Assembly (NCBI GenBank): GCA_012861695.1
Contig: JAAOOA010000399.1
Span: 9,997,647 to 10,061,646 of the forward strand
Origin: Trematomus loennbergii
Taxonomy: Eukaryota; Chordata; Actinopteri; Perciformes; Nototheniidae
Direction of reading: 5' to 3'
Length of the DNA: 64,000 nt
The notes beneath the pieces are model-generated. The model was not told where the DNA came from. It did no database searches and was given only the letters and a program-made list of their open reading frames with translations. Each line of letters begins with the position of its first letter. The stretch's first letter is position 1. A program made the position numbers and the translations under genes. This document shows positions 1 to 19,190 of this stretch, piece after piece.

Positions 1-2602
1 AGACACTAATGATTTATCCACTGTTGAATGTCTGAATTGTCTACTTGTTTTGATAATAGTTGTTTTCGTGTATAGTGGAAAAATGTAACTGGACAATGAA
101 TATAAACCTTAGCTTTTTGGAGGATCCTGTGGATGAATTCTCCTTCTTTGGCTGTCTCTTCCTCTGTCTCTGTCACACATACAAAAATGCACTTTCTTGC
201 AAATCAGCATTCAATAGACCACGGTTTCAGCTTGCCTATTGCTACAAAAGCAAAGAAATTTAAGAATTCACCCAGACATGCCTCCCTTTGATCTGTCAAA
301 AACACAAGTGTATTCTCCTTGTCGACAATGTCAAACCCTTAACCAGATTCTGAGAAACACACATATGCATGCACATAAAAGATCTGTCTTTTCAAAATGT
401 ACAAAGTCTCATTGGAGCTATGCGTGTAATGAAGAAAGACCGTGTGCCCGAAGCCAACCTCAGCCCTGGATAAAAAAATGAAAGAAGGAAACTGTCAACT
501 TCACTGGATATTCTTCTGTTGTTCCAGCAATGTTGAATGGACGGTGGCGATGTCGCAAATCAGACCTTATATGAAAATGCAGCACTGTATAACAATGTGA
601 CAAATACATCTGCATTTAAATTTGATGAATTTGAATGGCATTGTAGCTGTTGATGCTTTGATGCTTTAATGGTTAAAACAAGGTGGGAATAACAGTTTAG
701 GGTCATCTTAGAATATGAAATGATTCTACTTGCTTGAAGCTATAGCCTACACTGTATAACACATTTCTCATAAAATGTGATGTAAAACATTTTGAAATCC
801 ACAAATTAGCGGTGCTGTTCCAATTGATCTACACAGCAAGATAAGAGATGCTATTTGCATAAGGTGAAATGTGTACAGCACTCATACATAAGTAGGTGCA
901 AGCTGTTGCTTTTCTTTTACCATGGTCCATGCAACCCAAGGCAAGGGTTAGCCCCTTAGCAGGTTTATGCATTCAGATGAATGCTAACGCTTATGAGGCA
1001 ACATTTTGCATTGCTTTAAAATGTTAGCACCTACAAAGCTAATATCGCATAGTAAGCATCAACGTGGTGCTGTTGACTATGGAGGGGTTTGAGTATTATT
1101 TCTCTACACAGCTGGGAACGGCAGAGGTTAATTAACCTCCAGTGAGCAGCATTCACTTTGTGACACTTTTATTATTACATTTCTTCACAGCGCTTAAAAA
1201 TAGAATAGCTACACATCTGTTTTTGATAATGTGTTTTGTATTTCATTATGCCATGATTGCATTAATATAATGATAAGTGACAGAAACAATAGGGGTATAC
1301 AAAAAGTAAGGTGAGTAAAAAACACATTTTAGTGTAATTTACTCAAATATGTTTACTTTATTTATTTTTCAACTCCAATTCAGAGGGACATTTTTGTGGA
1401 CCTCAGTATAAACCTGTATATGACATAGTATATGGATATACATGACCGCATTTAAAATAATACATTACAGACTCTGGAATTACAAGTGGAATTCAACATT
1501 AAGCTGAGGTGAATATCATTACCATGAAGACATGGTTCTTAAACGACACACATTTTTATTCCACCTATATATGAATATGTAAAAGTGTTTGTTGTATACA
1601 AAATGGTTCGGTCCATCGATCATTTCTATCTGTTGGTGTCAGCATCATTACAATCTTGCACAGCATTCCTGTATAGGCAATATCCTCCATGTTATGACCT
1701 GCACTGATGTTAGTTCAGGACCTTCATTTCACAATGCCATTATCACCTCATCAGATGTCAGTAAGCGCTCTAAACCATCATGCACCACTGGCAAACCCTT
1801 GACCCCTCCTCAGAAAAAAAAGAAAAACTGTGTTGACTTGAGGGGCGAGGCGAGACATCTCTCACCGCCGCGATGATTGGAGTGGCAAGCCGAGCCGGCT
1901 GTGCTTGGAGCCGAGGCTTGCATTGGCAACACCACCACTTGTATTAATGCGCAACCATCACTCTCCCCTGCATCTAAATGTTTCATTACAGGCAAGGCGC
2001 AGACACAATTTCGCGGCCTATATGGGTCGCTCACCAGCAAGCGTGCTCTCTTAAGGGAAAAGTAAAGCATGACAAATTGAAATAAATGAGAGAGGCAGAG
2101 AGGAAGAGGGGAAGAGACGTGGAGGAGGCCTTCTCTCCATATGGCCTTACAGGAAAGATAACTCGTGTATTTTTTGAATATCACTGTTTCTGTTTCGTTG
2201 CAGTCAATACTCTTCCACTCTTCTTTCTGTCCGTTATAATACTGACCAGGCTTCTGTTATCAGTTGATAAAGTACTTTTAACATGATTGAAGGAACAAAA
2301 CTGAAAACGATTTGAACAAAATGAAATTATGTGCAGCCAAGATCCTTGAAAGACCGTTATGATGCTTACGATTTCACAATATGATATGATATTTTCTGCA
2401 TCATACATGGAAGCAGTCTACCAAGGTTATCTATCCACCATACATAAGTATAATATATTTCTGTGTCAGGTGATCTTATCTTTTCATACAGTAGGCTACA
2501 TATGATGTGCCAGGAAATTGAAAATGGCTGTGGTATAAAGCCAAATAAATGTATAATTTCCTTATCATTTGTAAACCATTTGGGATTTTCTATATGATAA
2601 GT
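1..2602. other. Unannotated AT-rich DNA, no gene seen
   Basis: No convincing exon, RNA gene or transposon terminus was found here. A more GC-rich, CpG-containing patch lies at about 1,840-2,060 and could be a conserved or regulatory segment. Overlapping short frames on both strands of this patch show no family resemblance. Confidence 0.5.
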
Positions 2603-2610
2603 TGTATTAT

Positions 2611-2812
2611 CAGGGCCGTCCCTGGCCAACATGAGGCCCCACGCAAAGTTATATGAGGCCCTCTGTTTCGCGAGCGCCAATGGCGGGGGGGGGTATGCTA
2701 GTGGAGCCGTACCACACTAATTGCACCGCATAATCGGCTCAGTTGAGGCACCCTTCGCAAGGTGAGGCCCCACGCAGTCTGCATGATCGGCCTGTAGGGA
2801 GGGACGGCCCTG
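2611..2812 (+). mobile_element. Short hAT-type MITE with perfect 8-bp target duplication
   Basis: The element is 202 bp. It begins CAGGGCCGTCCCT and ends with the inverse, AGGGACGGCCCTG, giving a 13-bp perfect terminal inverted repeat. The flanks carry an identical 8-bp direct repeat, TGTATTAT, at 2603-2610 and 2813-2820. CAG...CTG-type ends plus an 8-bp target duplication are the signature of hAT-superfamily transposition. There is no coding capacity, so it must have been mobilised in trans. The interior has GAGGCCCCACGCA motifs near both ends and a G-run at about 2,684-2,692. A second family member lies at 13,327-13,587 in the opposite orientation. The intact target duplication suggests a fairly young insertion. 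Confidence 0.9.
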
Positions 2813-2820
2813 TGTATTAT

Positions 2821-9078
<6,258 letters not shown>

Positions 9079-9080
9079 TA

Positions 9081-10515
9081 CAGTTTTCTCGATTGCTACA
9101 CACAAAAATTATACCTAAAGCACAATTATTTTAACTGACACTCAAAGAGCAAAACATCGGCTCAAATCTCCAAAACTCTAAACACGTTTTCAGCTTTTCA
9201 CACAATTTGCAAATCAACATGACACTTTTTGCAAACCATTGCACACGTTTCTCCACGTAAGACACAGGAATCTGACATAAAGTCACGTGTGAGCAGGTTT
9301 AAACACTGATATTCAAAATGCCTCACACATGGACCAATGATCAAGAAACACGTTCCACCTGACCAAGCACCTGATGCATTATTGTTGGCTCATCAATCAG
9401 GATGGTAGCACTATAAAAAGACCACTGGTGAGTACTTTCTTACAGCAACAATGGAAGCCAACATGGAAGCAAGAGGAAGAGGAAGAGGAAGAGGAAGAGG
9501 AAGAGGAAGAAGAAGAGCTGGGCTGAGAGTGAGAGGAGGAGGAAGAGGTGGGTGAGAGTGAGAGGAGGAAGAATGAGAGGTAGAGGTAGAGCTGGAGGGA
9601 GAGGACGTGGACAAAGAAGAATACTCTCTAATGAAATGAAATGTTATCAACCATGGTGTGACGATGAGAGAGGCGGACAGAGGGTTCAGAGGCTGGACAG
9701 AGGGTTCAGCCTAATCTAAGCCGATGTACTGTTGCCTCTGTAATCCGGACACTTAGACTTGAAAACAGGTTACCAGTTTTTAGCTCTGCATAATTCATGA
9801 TATATCAGTGCTTATATCTGTTGAGTGAAACGTATTTACTTCATTACTGTAATTGAATTGTTGGCATGTTGCATACTATAACTGTACAAATCCTGCACAA
9901 TTTACTGTGGTAAACTTACTTGTATGCAACACAGACACTGACCTACCACTATAAGTATATCTTTGTTGTTTATCTGAAGGACTGAGAAAAAAAAAGGTGC
10001 ATGTGGAAGGCTAAGGATTTTCAATGAGGCACAGGAAGCAGCAGTTACAAACTGGGTTTTGGCAAACAATGCATCACACTTAGAGAGATCCGAAGCATAG
10101 TAACTATGTGCTGAGATAAATGTTGCACAATGTTATTTTTGAATAAAATATGATTTTTTTCAACAACTCATTTGTATTTCTTCACTTACTGTATTTCTGT
10201 AAACTCAAGCAATCTTTCTCTGCAGAAAGCTCTATGTACAGAGCATAGCCCATAACAGATGGAAGTGCTTTAGATTATGCTCAGCAGTGTGTAGTTGGGT
10301 GGTCAAACAATCTAGTATTATGAATGAAGTGTGTTATATGTGGTGCAAAAGTTTGCATTTGGTAAGTGTTTATGTAGTTTTGAGTGAAGTTCTTCATTTA
10401 GCAGGAGAAATGAGGTGTTTTGCACTTTGGGTGTGTGGTTTTGTGAATTGTGTTTAGTGTTCTGAGAAACTGAGCCATTTAAAAAGAAATGTGTGTTAGC
10501 AATCGAGAAAAACTG
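9081..10515 (+). mobile_element. Decayed Tc1/mariner-type transposon, internally deleted
   Basis: The left end reads CAGTTTTCTCGATTGCTA and the inverted right end CAGTTTTTCTCGATTGCTAA. TA dinucleotides flank both ends (9,079-9,080 and 10,516-10,517), as in Tc1/mariner insertions. The 1,435-bp body is too short for a full element with UTRs, and the conserved catalytic DDE/D region is not visible. What remains is a TATA-like ACTATAAAAAG at about 9,410, then a start codon at 9,451 and fragments of the transposase N-terminus (separate entry). An AATAAA lies at about 10,143. It is non-autonomous, and the frameshifts and stops indicate age. Confidence 0.82.
9451..10099 (+). pseudogene. Transposase N-terminal remnant (Tc1/mariner-type)
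   Basis: Starting at ATG 9,451, the frame reads MEANMEARGRGRG and continues as an Arg-Gly repeat encoded by a (GAGGAA)n tract, then hits a stop at 9,553-9,555. Homology resumes in other frames. RGRGQRRILSNEM ends at about 9,640, INHGVTMREA follows from about 9,648, NLSRCTVASVIRTLRLENR lies at about 9,713-9,769, and RIFNEAQEAAVTNWVLANN starts at about 10,013. The frame closes with a stop at about 10,099. The order and content match, from memory, the two N-terminal helix-turn-helix regions of a transposase family common in fish genomes. The catalytic core is absent. At least two frame changes and several stops make it a pseudogene. The family assignment is inference from recalled similarity. 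Confidence 0.7.
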
Positions 10516-10517
10516 TA

Positions 10518-11130
<613 letters not shown>

Positions 11131-12258
11131 TATATTATAGAACTAATGAGGACTAGTCATAGCATCCCGGATGTGAGGGTGCAGGCTGCCAGCTGATGTG
11201 ATGGAGAAGGCCTAGAGGGCACCACTAGACATTTTAATAATAAAGAGATCCCCACTGAGAATGATGCATATGTGTGTGTGTTTGTGTGTGTGTGTAGAGC
11301 CTGGAATACATTCTATATCAGGTGTTAGTGCACAGGGCTCCAGTGTATTATGCTTCTTCCTTATTACTCCCCTCCATCTGTCCAGAATCCCTTTTCCCCT
11401 CCTCTTCTTTCTCCTTCAAGACCAGAGGATGGACAGAAATGAGTTATAAACAGCACATTGCAAACTGTTGGCAGTGCACATATACAAATTAGACATCATT
11501 GAGGATAATGCTAATACATGCAGGTGCCCTTTGTGAGTATGCACGTGTGGTCCCCTGGGAGGTACAATCAGCATGTGACAAAAATAATTCTTCAGAGAAA
11601 TAAATAGCACCGGCAACATCATTACAAGATCACTGTGTGATCATCTTCTTTCCACCATCTCTTATTAATACATGCCTGTCCCACACCATGGTTGTTTTGT
11701 AGGGGACGAGGTTGCCCTAAATAAACGGGAAAACTAACATTCAAACAGTTAAGGGAATAGACAATGACATCTTTTTCCTAGACCTCCATAGAAAAAAACC
11801 CAACTTGAATTATTGTTTATATCTAGGTGGAAATTCAGATTGTATTAATGTGTTTAGCCTAACCAAACTCTCTTCAAATTAAGAAACAAATTCCTGATTA
11901 AACATTCATGTGTGACATCATGAATGTATGAGTTTTTCTAGCTTTAGGGAGGAAAGATTAGATTTACAAACAATGAATCTGACACAACTGAATTTTACTG
12001 TGGCACAGATGTCACATGATTCCATTTTACGTGATGTACCTAGCACATTCTCCCAGATACATGAAGAAAAGTGTGATGTACCTGCAATCACTGATTTGAA
12101 TGGCCACTTGGGGGCAACAGAAACAAGCTGTGAACACAAAACAGAAATGTATCACTGACTAATAAGTTGATATACAAAAGATGACATACTCTCTTTTCAC
12201 TCAGGTTCAAGTTCATTATTTAACCCAACATCTTGCCAGAAACATCAAGTTTGTCTGA
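11131..12258. other. Unique DNA, no gene seen
   Basis: Contains a short imperfect GT stretch at about 11,270-11,296. The two antiparallel open frames at 11,918-12,158 resemble no family. No other feature could be supported. Confidence 0.5.
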
Positions 12259-12266
12259 AGCACAAG

Positions 12267-13297
12267 CAGTGGCGTCGCCTGGCCTGGGCATCCGGGGCTT
12301 TAGCCCCGAATGTTTTTTCTGTAGCCCCGGACAATTCTCCCTCAATAATATAATACATTAACCGTGCTTTATGTGAACCTCATCATGACACAAGAGAGGA
12401 CGGTAGCACTGTAATTTCCCGTGTTCATTGAATGCAACAGAGGCATGACACCAGACCAATCAGAGAGTTGCATGGAAATAAACGTGTGCTTGTGTCATTC
12501 AAGCTCGGCTCTGTGTGTGTGTGGCAATAGCGCATGTGAGAGAGAGAGAGAGGGGGGGAGAGAGGGAGAGAGGGGGAGAGAGGGGGAGGGAGGGACCACA
12601 TGGACCATGTTGTTAGCATCTGGTTAGCTAGCTGCACTAACGGACATATGGAGCCGTTTGTTCCACAAGAAGCTGGAGGAGAGTCCTCTCCTCTCAGGTG
12701 AGCTAAAGGACTCTCTGAGTGTTTAGATACATAACTTTAGTCTAAGTTATCTCAGTGGGTCTCAAACGGTTTGGTCACAAATTATTCAAAAGATTATTTC
12801 CACGGCACACCTTCATATGATCATTATAGTTAAAAAAAATAAGAGAATAAAGGAAAAACAGTTATGAAATACGATATGGCAGTAAAACAAGAATAGAGTT
12901 TAAAAGGGGAGTAGAGTGATTAGTAAAATATCCATAAAGAAAAAGTACATCTGTTTACAGTTCTGCTTCATATGGGTGTTGAGAGAGGTATCCATAGATC
13001 TCTTCATTTTGCTCTCAAAGTGCACCAGATTGATGCATCTAACTTCAATATTTAAAAAAAAATCTTCGGGGGAGCATCCCCCCGGACCCCCCTCGAGGAG
13101 GTGAGCCCCCCACTCATAAAAAATACCACTTTACCCCTGCCTATATGCCGTGAGCTGATTATCGAGCCTTCATTGTAACAGTCGCGGGTGTACTGTGTGT
13201 GTGCGTGTGGGGAGTGTTGCAGTAAAAAATGCCACTGTAGTGCCGCAGCCACTGTGGGCTAAGCCCCGAATGTTTTCAGGTCCAGGCGACGCCCCTG
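12267..13297 (+). mobile_element. Non-autonomous hAT element, about 1 kb
   Basis: The left end is CAGTGGCGTCGCCTGG and the inverted right end CAGGGGCGTCGCCTGG (15/16 identical). Subterminal copies of AGCCCCGAATGTTTT occur near both ends. The flanking 8-bp direct repeats AGCACAAG (12,259-12,266) and AGCAGAAG (13,298-13,305) match 7/8, fitting a hAT target duplication that has since mutated once. The body has no transposase frame. It holds a purine-rich GA/GGGA tract (12,537-12,596), a segment starting CAGTGGGTCTCAAACGG at about 12,755 that resembles another hAT left terminus (a possible nested fragment), and a C/G-rich hairpin-prone stretch at 13,065-13,110. Confidence 0.85.
12537..12596 (+). 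repeat. Purine tract (GA/GGGA)n
   Basis: Almost uninterrupted purines on the plus strand: (GA)n passing into GGGAGAGA-type units. It lies within the 1-kb hAT element and may be copy-specific. Confidence 0.9.
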
Positions 13298-13326
13298 AGC
13301 AGAAGCATTATTGCATCGGTGCCATG

Positions 13327-13587
13327 CAGGGCCGTCCCTCCCTACAGGCCGATCATGCAGACTGCGTGGGGCCTCACCTTGCGGAGGGGGCCTCATCTTG
13401 CGGAGGGTGCCTCAACTGAGTCGAAGATGCGGTGCACCTATGCGCTAATGCGCCGCAATAAGTGTGGCGCGGCACGGTTTCGCCATTGCGAGGCTCCACT
13501 AGCACCCCCCGTCGACGCTCGCGAAACAGAGGGCCTCAACATCATATAACTTTGCGTGGGGCCTCATGTTGGCCAGGGACGGCCCTG
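13327..13587 (-). mobile_element. Short hAT MITE, second copy of the 2.6-kb family
   Basis: The ends are again CAGGGCCGTCCCT / AGGGACGGCCCTG. A perfect 8-bp target duplication, GTGCCATG, lies at 13,319-13,326 and 13,588-13,595. The arm beginning CCCTACAGGCCGATCATGCA is at the left here but at the right in the 2,611-2,812 copy, so the two copies are in opposite orientation. At 261 bp it is longer than the first copy; the extra bases include a duplicated TTGCGGAGGG-type segment and central GC-rich sequence. It inserted 21 bp beyond the right target duplication of the 12,267-13,297 hAT. Confidence 0.9.
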
Positions 13588-13595
13588 GTGCCATG

Positions 13596-14375
13596 TGAGT
13601 CCTAGTGTTCAGAGTTATGGTCCCACACATGCTTCTGGATCATCCATCTGTTAAACATGTTTTAAAAGTTTTTTTACTGCACATTCCTTTCCTTGCAGCC
13701 TACTAATAACCATGTAACCATCCACATGTCTTAGATTCTCTGTCTGACATGCTTTTGAAGCCCGGCACCCACTCTTTTCACAATGAAGTCAGTCGACAGA
13801 AGTCAGAATGAGGCCCTGAGAGGTGTGCGCACCTTCTTTTGCTCCCTTTATCCTCCCCCGTCCTCCCTCTCCTGCTCCTGCTTGTTGGGTAATATTCTCT
13901 ATTTATGACAGATCTGGGTTGACTTCTTCCAGTCCCCTCCTCTGGGGCCCCTGTGTCTCCAGCTGCAGAAGAGCAAGGAGCAGACTCCTCAGGCTCACAC
14001 ATGAACCAAGAAATGTACGCATCTGTCCTCTGACTCTCAGACATTGAGATTAGTAATCACCGTTTTTACCGGAGCTTTCTCCTTATGTTACACACCTGAG
14101 CTTCGTTTCCCTCTCTCTCTCTCTTTATATAACTTCTACCTAACACTCTCTAATACTCTCCCTGTGTATCAATAAATCATTCCTGGGCAGCTCCAGCAGA
14201 CTAAATCAGCCACTATGTAAACATGGCTGCTAATCCATCGGCAGCCAGTCTAACTCCCACTCCCTTATATCCTCCTCTTCACTTTATCTAGCAGCATCCA
14301 CCAGGGAGCTTCTGATCGGTCGAGCTAAGAGAAGAGCAATCTCTGTGTGGTTTCACTGTCTGCAGTCCCCCCGCA

Positions 14376-14377
<2 letters not shown>
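13596..14377. other. Unique DNA, no gene seen
   Basis: Contains short pyrimidine runs (about 14,109-14,125). No exon or transposon terminus could be supported. Confidence 0.5.

Positions 14378-14460
<83 letters not shown>
14378..14460 (+). repeat. (CA)n microsatellite, about 41 units
   Basis: Pure CA run. Frames through it are artefactual. Confidence 0.99.
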
Positions 14461-14463
<3 letters not shown>

Positions 14464-16282
14464 GATGACACAAGATGGATGTGTGTCTCTCACAGTGCAT
14501 GCAAACCATTATTTTACATATATAAGTGATGTCTATCTAACGCTGCAAGAAGAGTCTGGGTGAAACAGTTGTACTACAGGGAATACAAGCACACCTACAC
14601 AGTGCAGCAGGGCTCCACACTGAGCAAGAGTTTAAAAGTCACTACATATAATGGAAAGTGAGTATACTAAAAATCACTTCATATGAGCAAGATACTTTGA
14701 ATTTACTTTAGCATTTTTGCAATACTTTTTATTCCATTACAATTATACGACCCCAACTGCAACTAAGATTTAGAATTAATTGAAAATGATTGTATAACAA
14801 AGGTAAACTTAGCTGAACCTCAACTAGCAACAATATTAATATTCTTCTATATACAGTATATCATATCTTTAATAAGATAACATGATTTGCATAAGAAGTT
14901 ATATCCATAACACTTAATTAAACCATATATATAGTTTAATGACTGAGATATTAAACAATACCTTTGCATTGTGCTTTGATTACCAGTGAAGCTAAAACTA
15001 AAATGTTTGTATGCTTCTTCAAAGGACCACTCTTTATAGATACATATCAATTACACAAAATTGATCTAAGTATAACTTAAATTAGCCTATCCCATCTACT
15101 GCCGTGTAATAATCGGTTTAATCAGAAGGATTCCATTCACGTTAATTGAAGTCGGTGTGAAATTGTTATGTCTATAAATACCTGGCTGACTAGGCCCTAA
15201 GACCCTTCGACTGCCATTAGCTGCTCTGATGAAATGTCTTTGAGCATGACAACGAATCCCTTCCAGCCTCTGTGTTGTTGTTCAGTAGTTATTCTGAACA
15301 CAAATTACTTCCAAAATGGATTAAAGTAGCAAAATATCTGAAGTGCGGCATCAAAAGAAGATAAGAAATTCCTACAACTTCAACATCTATTTTTGAAACC
15401 TATTGAAAGATAACCAGCTGTATTTTAGTACCACTGAGTAACATACATTATGTCTGCCCACACTACTTCCTAAGAGATGATTCTTGTTATCCAATTTTTC
15501 GCTTTTATGTCCCAAGACTGCAACATTTTCCCTGCAGGGTTTCCAAAGGCTTGTATTGATTTTCCACAGGCTTTAGCTTAACCAGGCCCACTGGACAGCT
15601 AAAAAAGACCAACATGACACAGAGTTTAAAATAAATGATCCCACAGAAACTGAGCTAACAACACTGTGGATTTATCTTTGCCACACAAATTGTGCCATGG
15701 ACACATACACATGCAGACTGAGCCTATAATGTCATGGTGAATCAAACCTATTAAACATGCATTAGTTGCAGTGAGGAGAGGACAGAGGAAAGAGGGTCAA
15801 AGTACACTGCTGCTCATTTTTTTGCCTCTATTCTTCCTTGGTGGTTATAGGGAGGGATGGATGAATTACAGAGAGAGAATAGGTGCTACCGCAGAAGAGA
15901 AGCAATTAAAACACAATTGCTTCATTTTCAGGGGACTCATCTTCAGCAGCCGCCTTCGTTCACACATGTTTTTGTCTAAAGAAACAGTAACAATTGCATA
16001 TCTGATTGCACAGCGGGATCAGACGTGGGAGATAAAGTACAGGACAGAAATGAGAGGAGAGATACATGCTGAAAAACAAAACTGAGCTCTACTCACATGA
16101 CAATATGCTCGAGAGATGGAGAGCTTTGCAACATGATACAATGATACTTCTCTGTTTCATTTGTGTTTTGTTTCTCCCGACTTTCTTTTAGTGACGCTGT
16201 GTGAGCACACGTTTTTATGTATTCATTTGTATATTATCCAGATATAATCTAAAGCAGTGTTGGGAAAGTTTAGATGCAACCT
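14461..16282. other. Unique AT-rich DNA, no gene seen
   Basis: The segment at 15,770-15,990 is of more even composition and could be conserved noncoding DNA, but nothing specific is recognisable. Confidence 0.45.
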
Positions 16283-16320
16283 TTGGAATTTCCCCTCATG
16301 GATTAATAAAGTATATCTTA
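16283..16320 (+). mobile_element. LINE 3' tail fragment
   Basis: The motif GGAATTTCCCCTCATGGATT followed by AATAAAGTATATCT resembles the conserved 3' end of fish non-LTR retrotransposons, which typically ends in ATCT repeats. Only the tail is recognisable; the body is lost or too diverged. Assignment is from recalled similarity. Confidence 0.5.
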
Positions 16321-17042
16321 GCCTTACTCTTTACTTATTTGTCATTTAATGATTGCTTAACAGGAACACACTTCAGCTTAAAATATGACAGAAACCATTT
16401 TAAACAGCTCCCAGAACAGGCCCAGATAACGTTTCTTATCAACACTATAAGGAAACGTTAATTAAACTATCTGGTGCAAATGTTGATACCACATGTGTCT
16501 GAATAATATTCAGTGATGATGCATTTAAATATGCAATCTTGCAATTCAAGCAGCTCTTATCATCCACAACATGATAAAAATGTTCTTATGGCGAAGGTTT
16601 CGGTTAGGGTGAGGGAAATATTGAAAAAGTCAACAATGACATGAAGCAAAATGCACTAAATGTTTTCTTTATTAGCGTTGAAACTCCAAGATCTTCCCTA
16701 ACCTTTTGTTGCCTAAATATAAAAAAAAGGTTGCAAACTCTGGTGTGTCTTGGCTCGCCGAGTAGAACATTTCCATACTGGACTTAATCCTGGCAGCAAT
16801 TATATTATGAAACATATTGGATAGAGGATTTCATCAGTTCACATCACGGATAAGAGGCAGTTATATGTTTTCAATAAATCATAATACATAGACTCCAAAT
16901 TACACTATTAAGTTAAACAATAGCTGAACATAGTGGTACTGTATACATTTTATTCCAAAAACTGCTTTCTCAAAAGAAACCAAACTTTAAATAAGGTTGT
17001 TTACTTATTTATAAATGAACAAGTGAGGTGCAATAGAAATAT
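16321..17042. other. Unique AT-rich DNA, no gene seen
   Basis: No supported feature. Confidence 0.5.
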
Positions 17043-17965
<923 letters not shown>

Positions 17966-18500
17966 TAAACAGATCTTCAGTATCACTACCCTGTAAATGG
18001 ATCACGTAAGTTGGGTATTTTAGTTAAGTTACTTAAATTAAATTACAAAATACATTATGCAGTAACATTTAAATATATTATGAATTTGAACAGCAAATAA
18101 TCAGAACATAACACATTGTTTTAAGGTTGTACTTGCACATTGTTTCCTACTCACGCTTCCTCCAGACACAAATCATCATTTATTTTAGCTTTGTTTTGGT
18201 CTCCACCCTCCACCTGTGGGAAATATCAAACGCTTTAGACATTGTTGTTGAATAGATTTTCAGTATCACTACCCTGTAAGTGGTTCACGTAAGGTGGATA
18301 TTTTAACACACTAATAATATTCAAATTCAAATACAAAAAAAATAATATGCAAAAATACAGTATAAGAAAAAAAACACATTATTCTAATGGTATACTTTCC
18401 TGTGTACGGTTACAGCAGACACAAAATCCTCATAGATTTGAGCTTTGTTTTGGTCTCCAACTACCGATATATCCAACGCTTTAGACTCTAAATTCCACAA
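17966..18500 (+). repeat. Diverged tandem duplication, period about 285 bp
   Basis: The motif TTCAGTATCACTACCCTGTA begins at about 17,972 and again at about 18,258. Each copy continues with a CACGTAAG-type stretch, an AT-rich middle, CAGACACAAA, and the phrase GCTTTGTTTTGGTCTCCA followed by CAACGCTTTAGAC or AAACGCTTTAGAC. Copy 2 is shortened near its end. The TTTGTTTTGGTCTCCA phrase resembles, from memory, a dispersed fish repeat, so each unit may be a transposon-derived sequence that duplicated locally. Confidence 0.7.
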
Positions 18501-18802
18501 TTTTATATCAGAGCAGTAAAACCGATTGAGAGGAAGCAAGGAATATTACTGTACTCTCAATATGAGCTATCTGATAAACAAAACATTTCTTGTTAGCAAA
18601 TAGACAGAAAACTGTAAATGAGGGCATCAGAGTCTCTCTCTGCATGGAAGCAATGACTTTTTCATCTCCCATCTGCGTTCACTGCGTCAACATTTCACAC
18701 AACAGTTTTTTATTTGTCAGAGTTATCAAACAAAGCTCTGACATGTTTGTAATATACTAATTTGAAGTCTGTTATGGGTAAGGCTCAGTAACAAAAAACA
18801 AC

Positions 18803-19190
18803 TTAAAGGTGGGGTATGTCATTTATTTCAGAAACACTTTTTGTTATATTCCATGGAATGCTCTTAACATCCCGACAGCAATGAATATATGAAATGCTTT
18901 GACAAAAAATCCATAAAAAAATGTCATCTGTGGAAGCCGTGGCGCTGTAAAAGCACGACCAATCATTTTAGCCGGCCCGGCTAAAATAACTGGATGGCCT
19001 ACCTGCCTGTCAGCCTTCCATCTGTGCACAAACTTATCTCGTGCCCTCATTGGTCATGTGCGCGTTTGTGTGTGTTGGAGGAGGGGCTCTGTAAGGAAGT
19101 CTGAAGGAAGAGGCAGATGTTTTCCGGTTGTGTACTTTCAAATTCTAGCGCACGAGCTGGTTTCTCCAAAATGACATACCCCACCTTTAA
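18803..19190 (+). mobile_element. TTAA-flanked MITE, 388 bp
   Basis: The outermost 20 bases at the left, TTAAAGGTGGGGTATGTCAT, are repeated inverted at the right (19,171-19,190). TTAA at both tips fits target duplication by a TTAA-specific transposase (Kolobok/T2-type or piggyBac-type). The TTAAAGG start is closest to the T2/Kolobok MITE pattern known from Xenopus. There is no coding capacity. The open frame across it on the minus strand is incidental. Confidence 0.85.
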
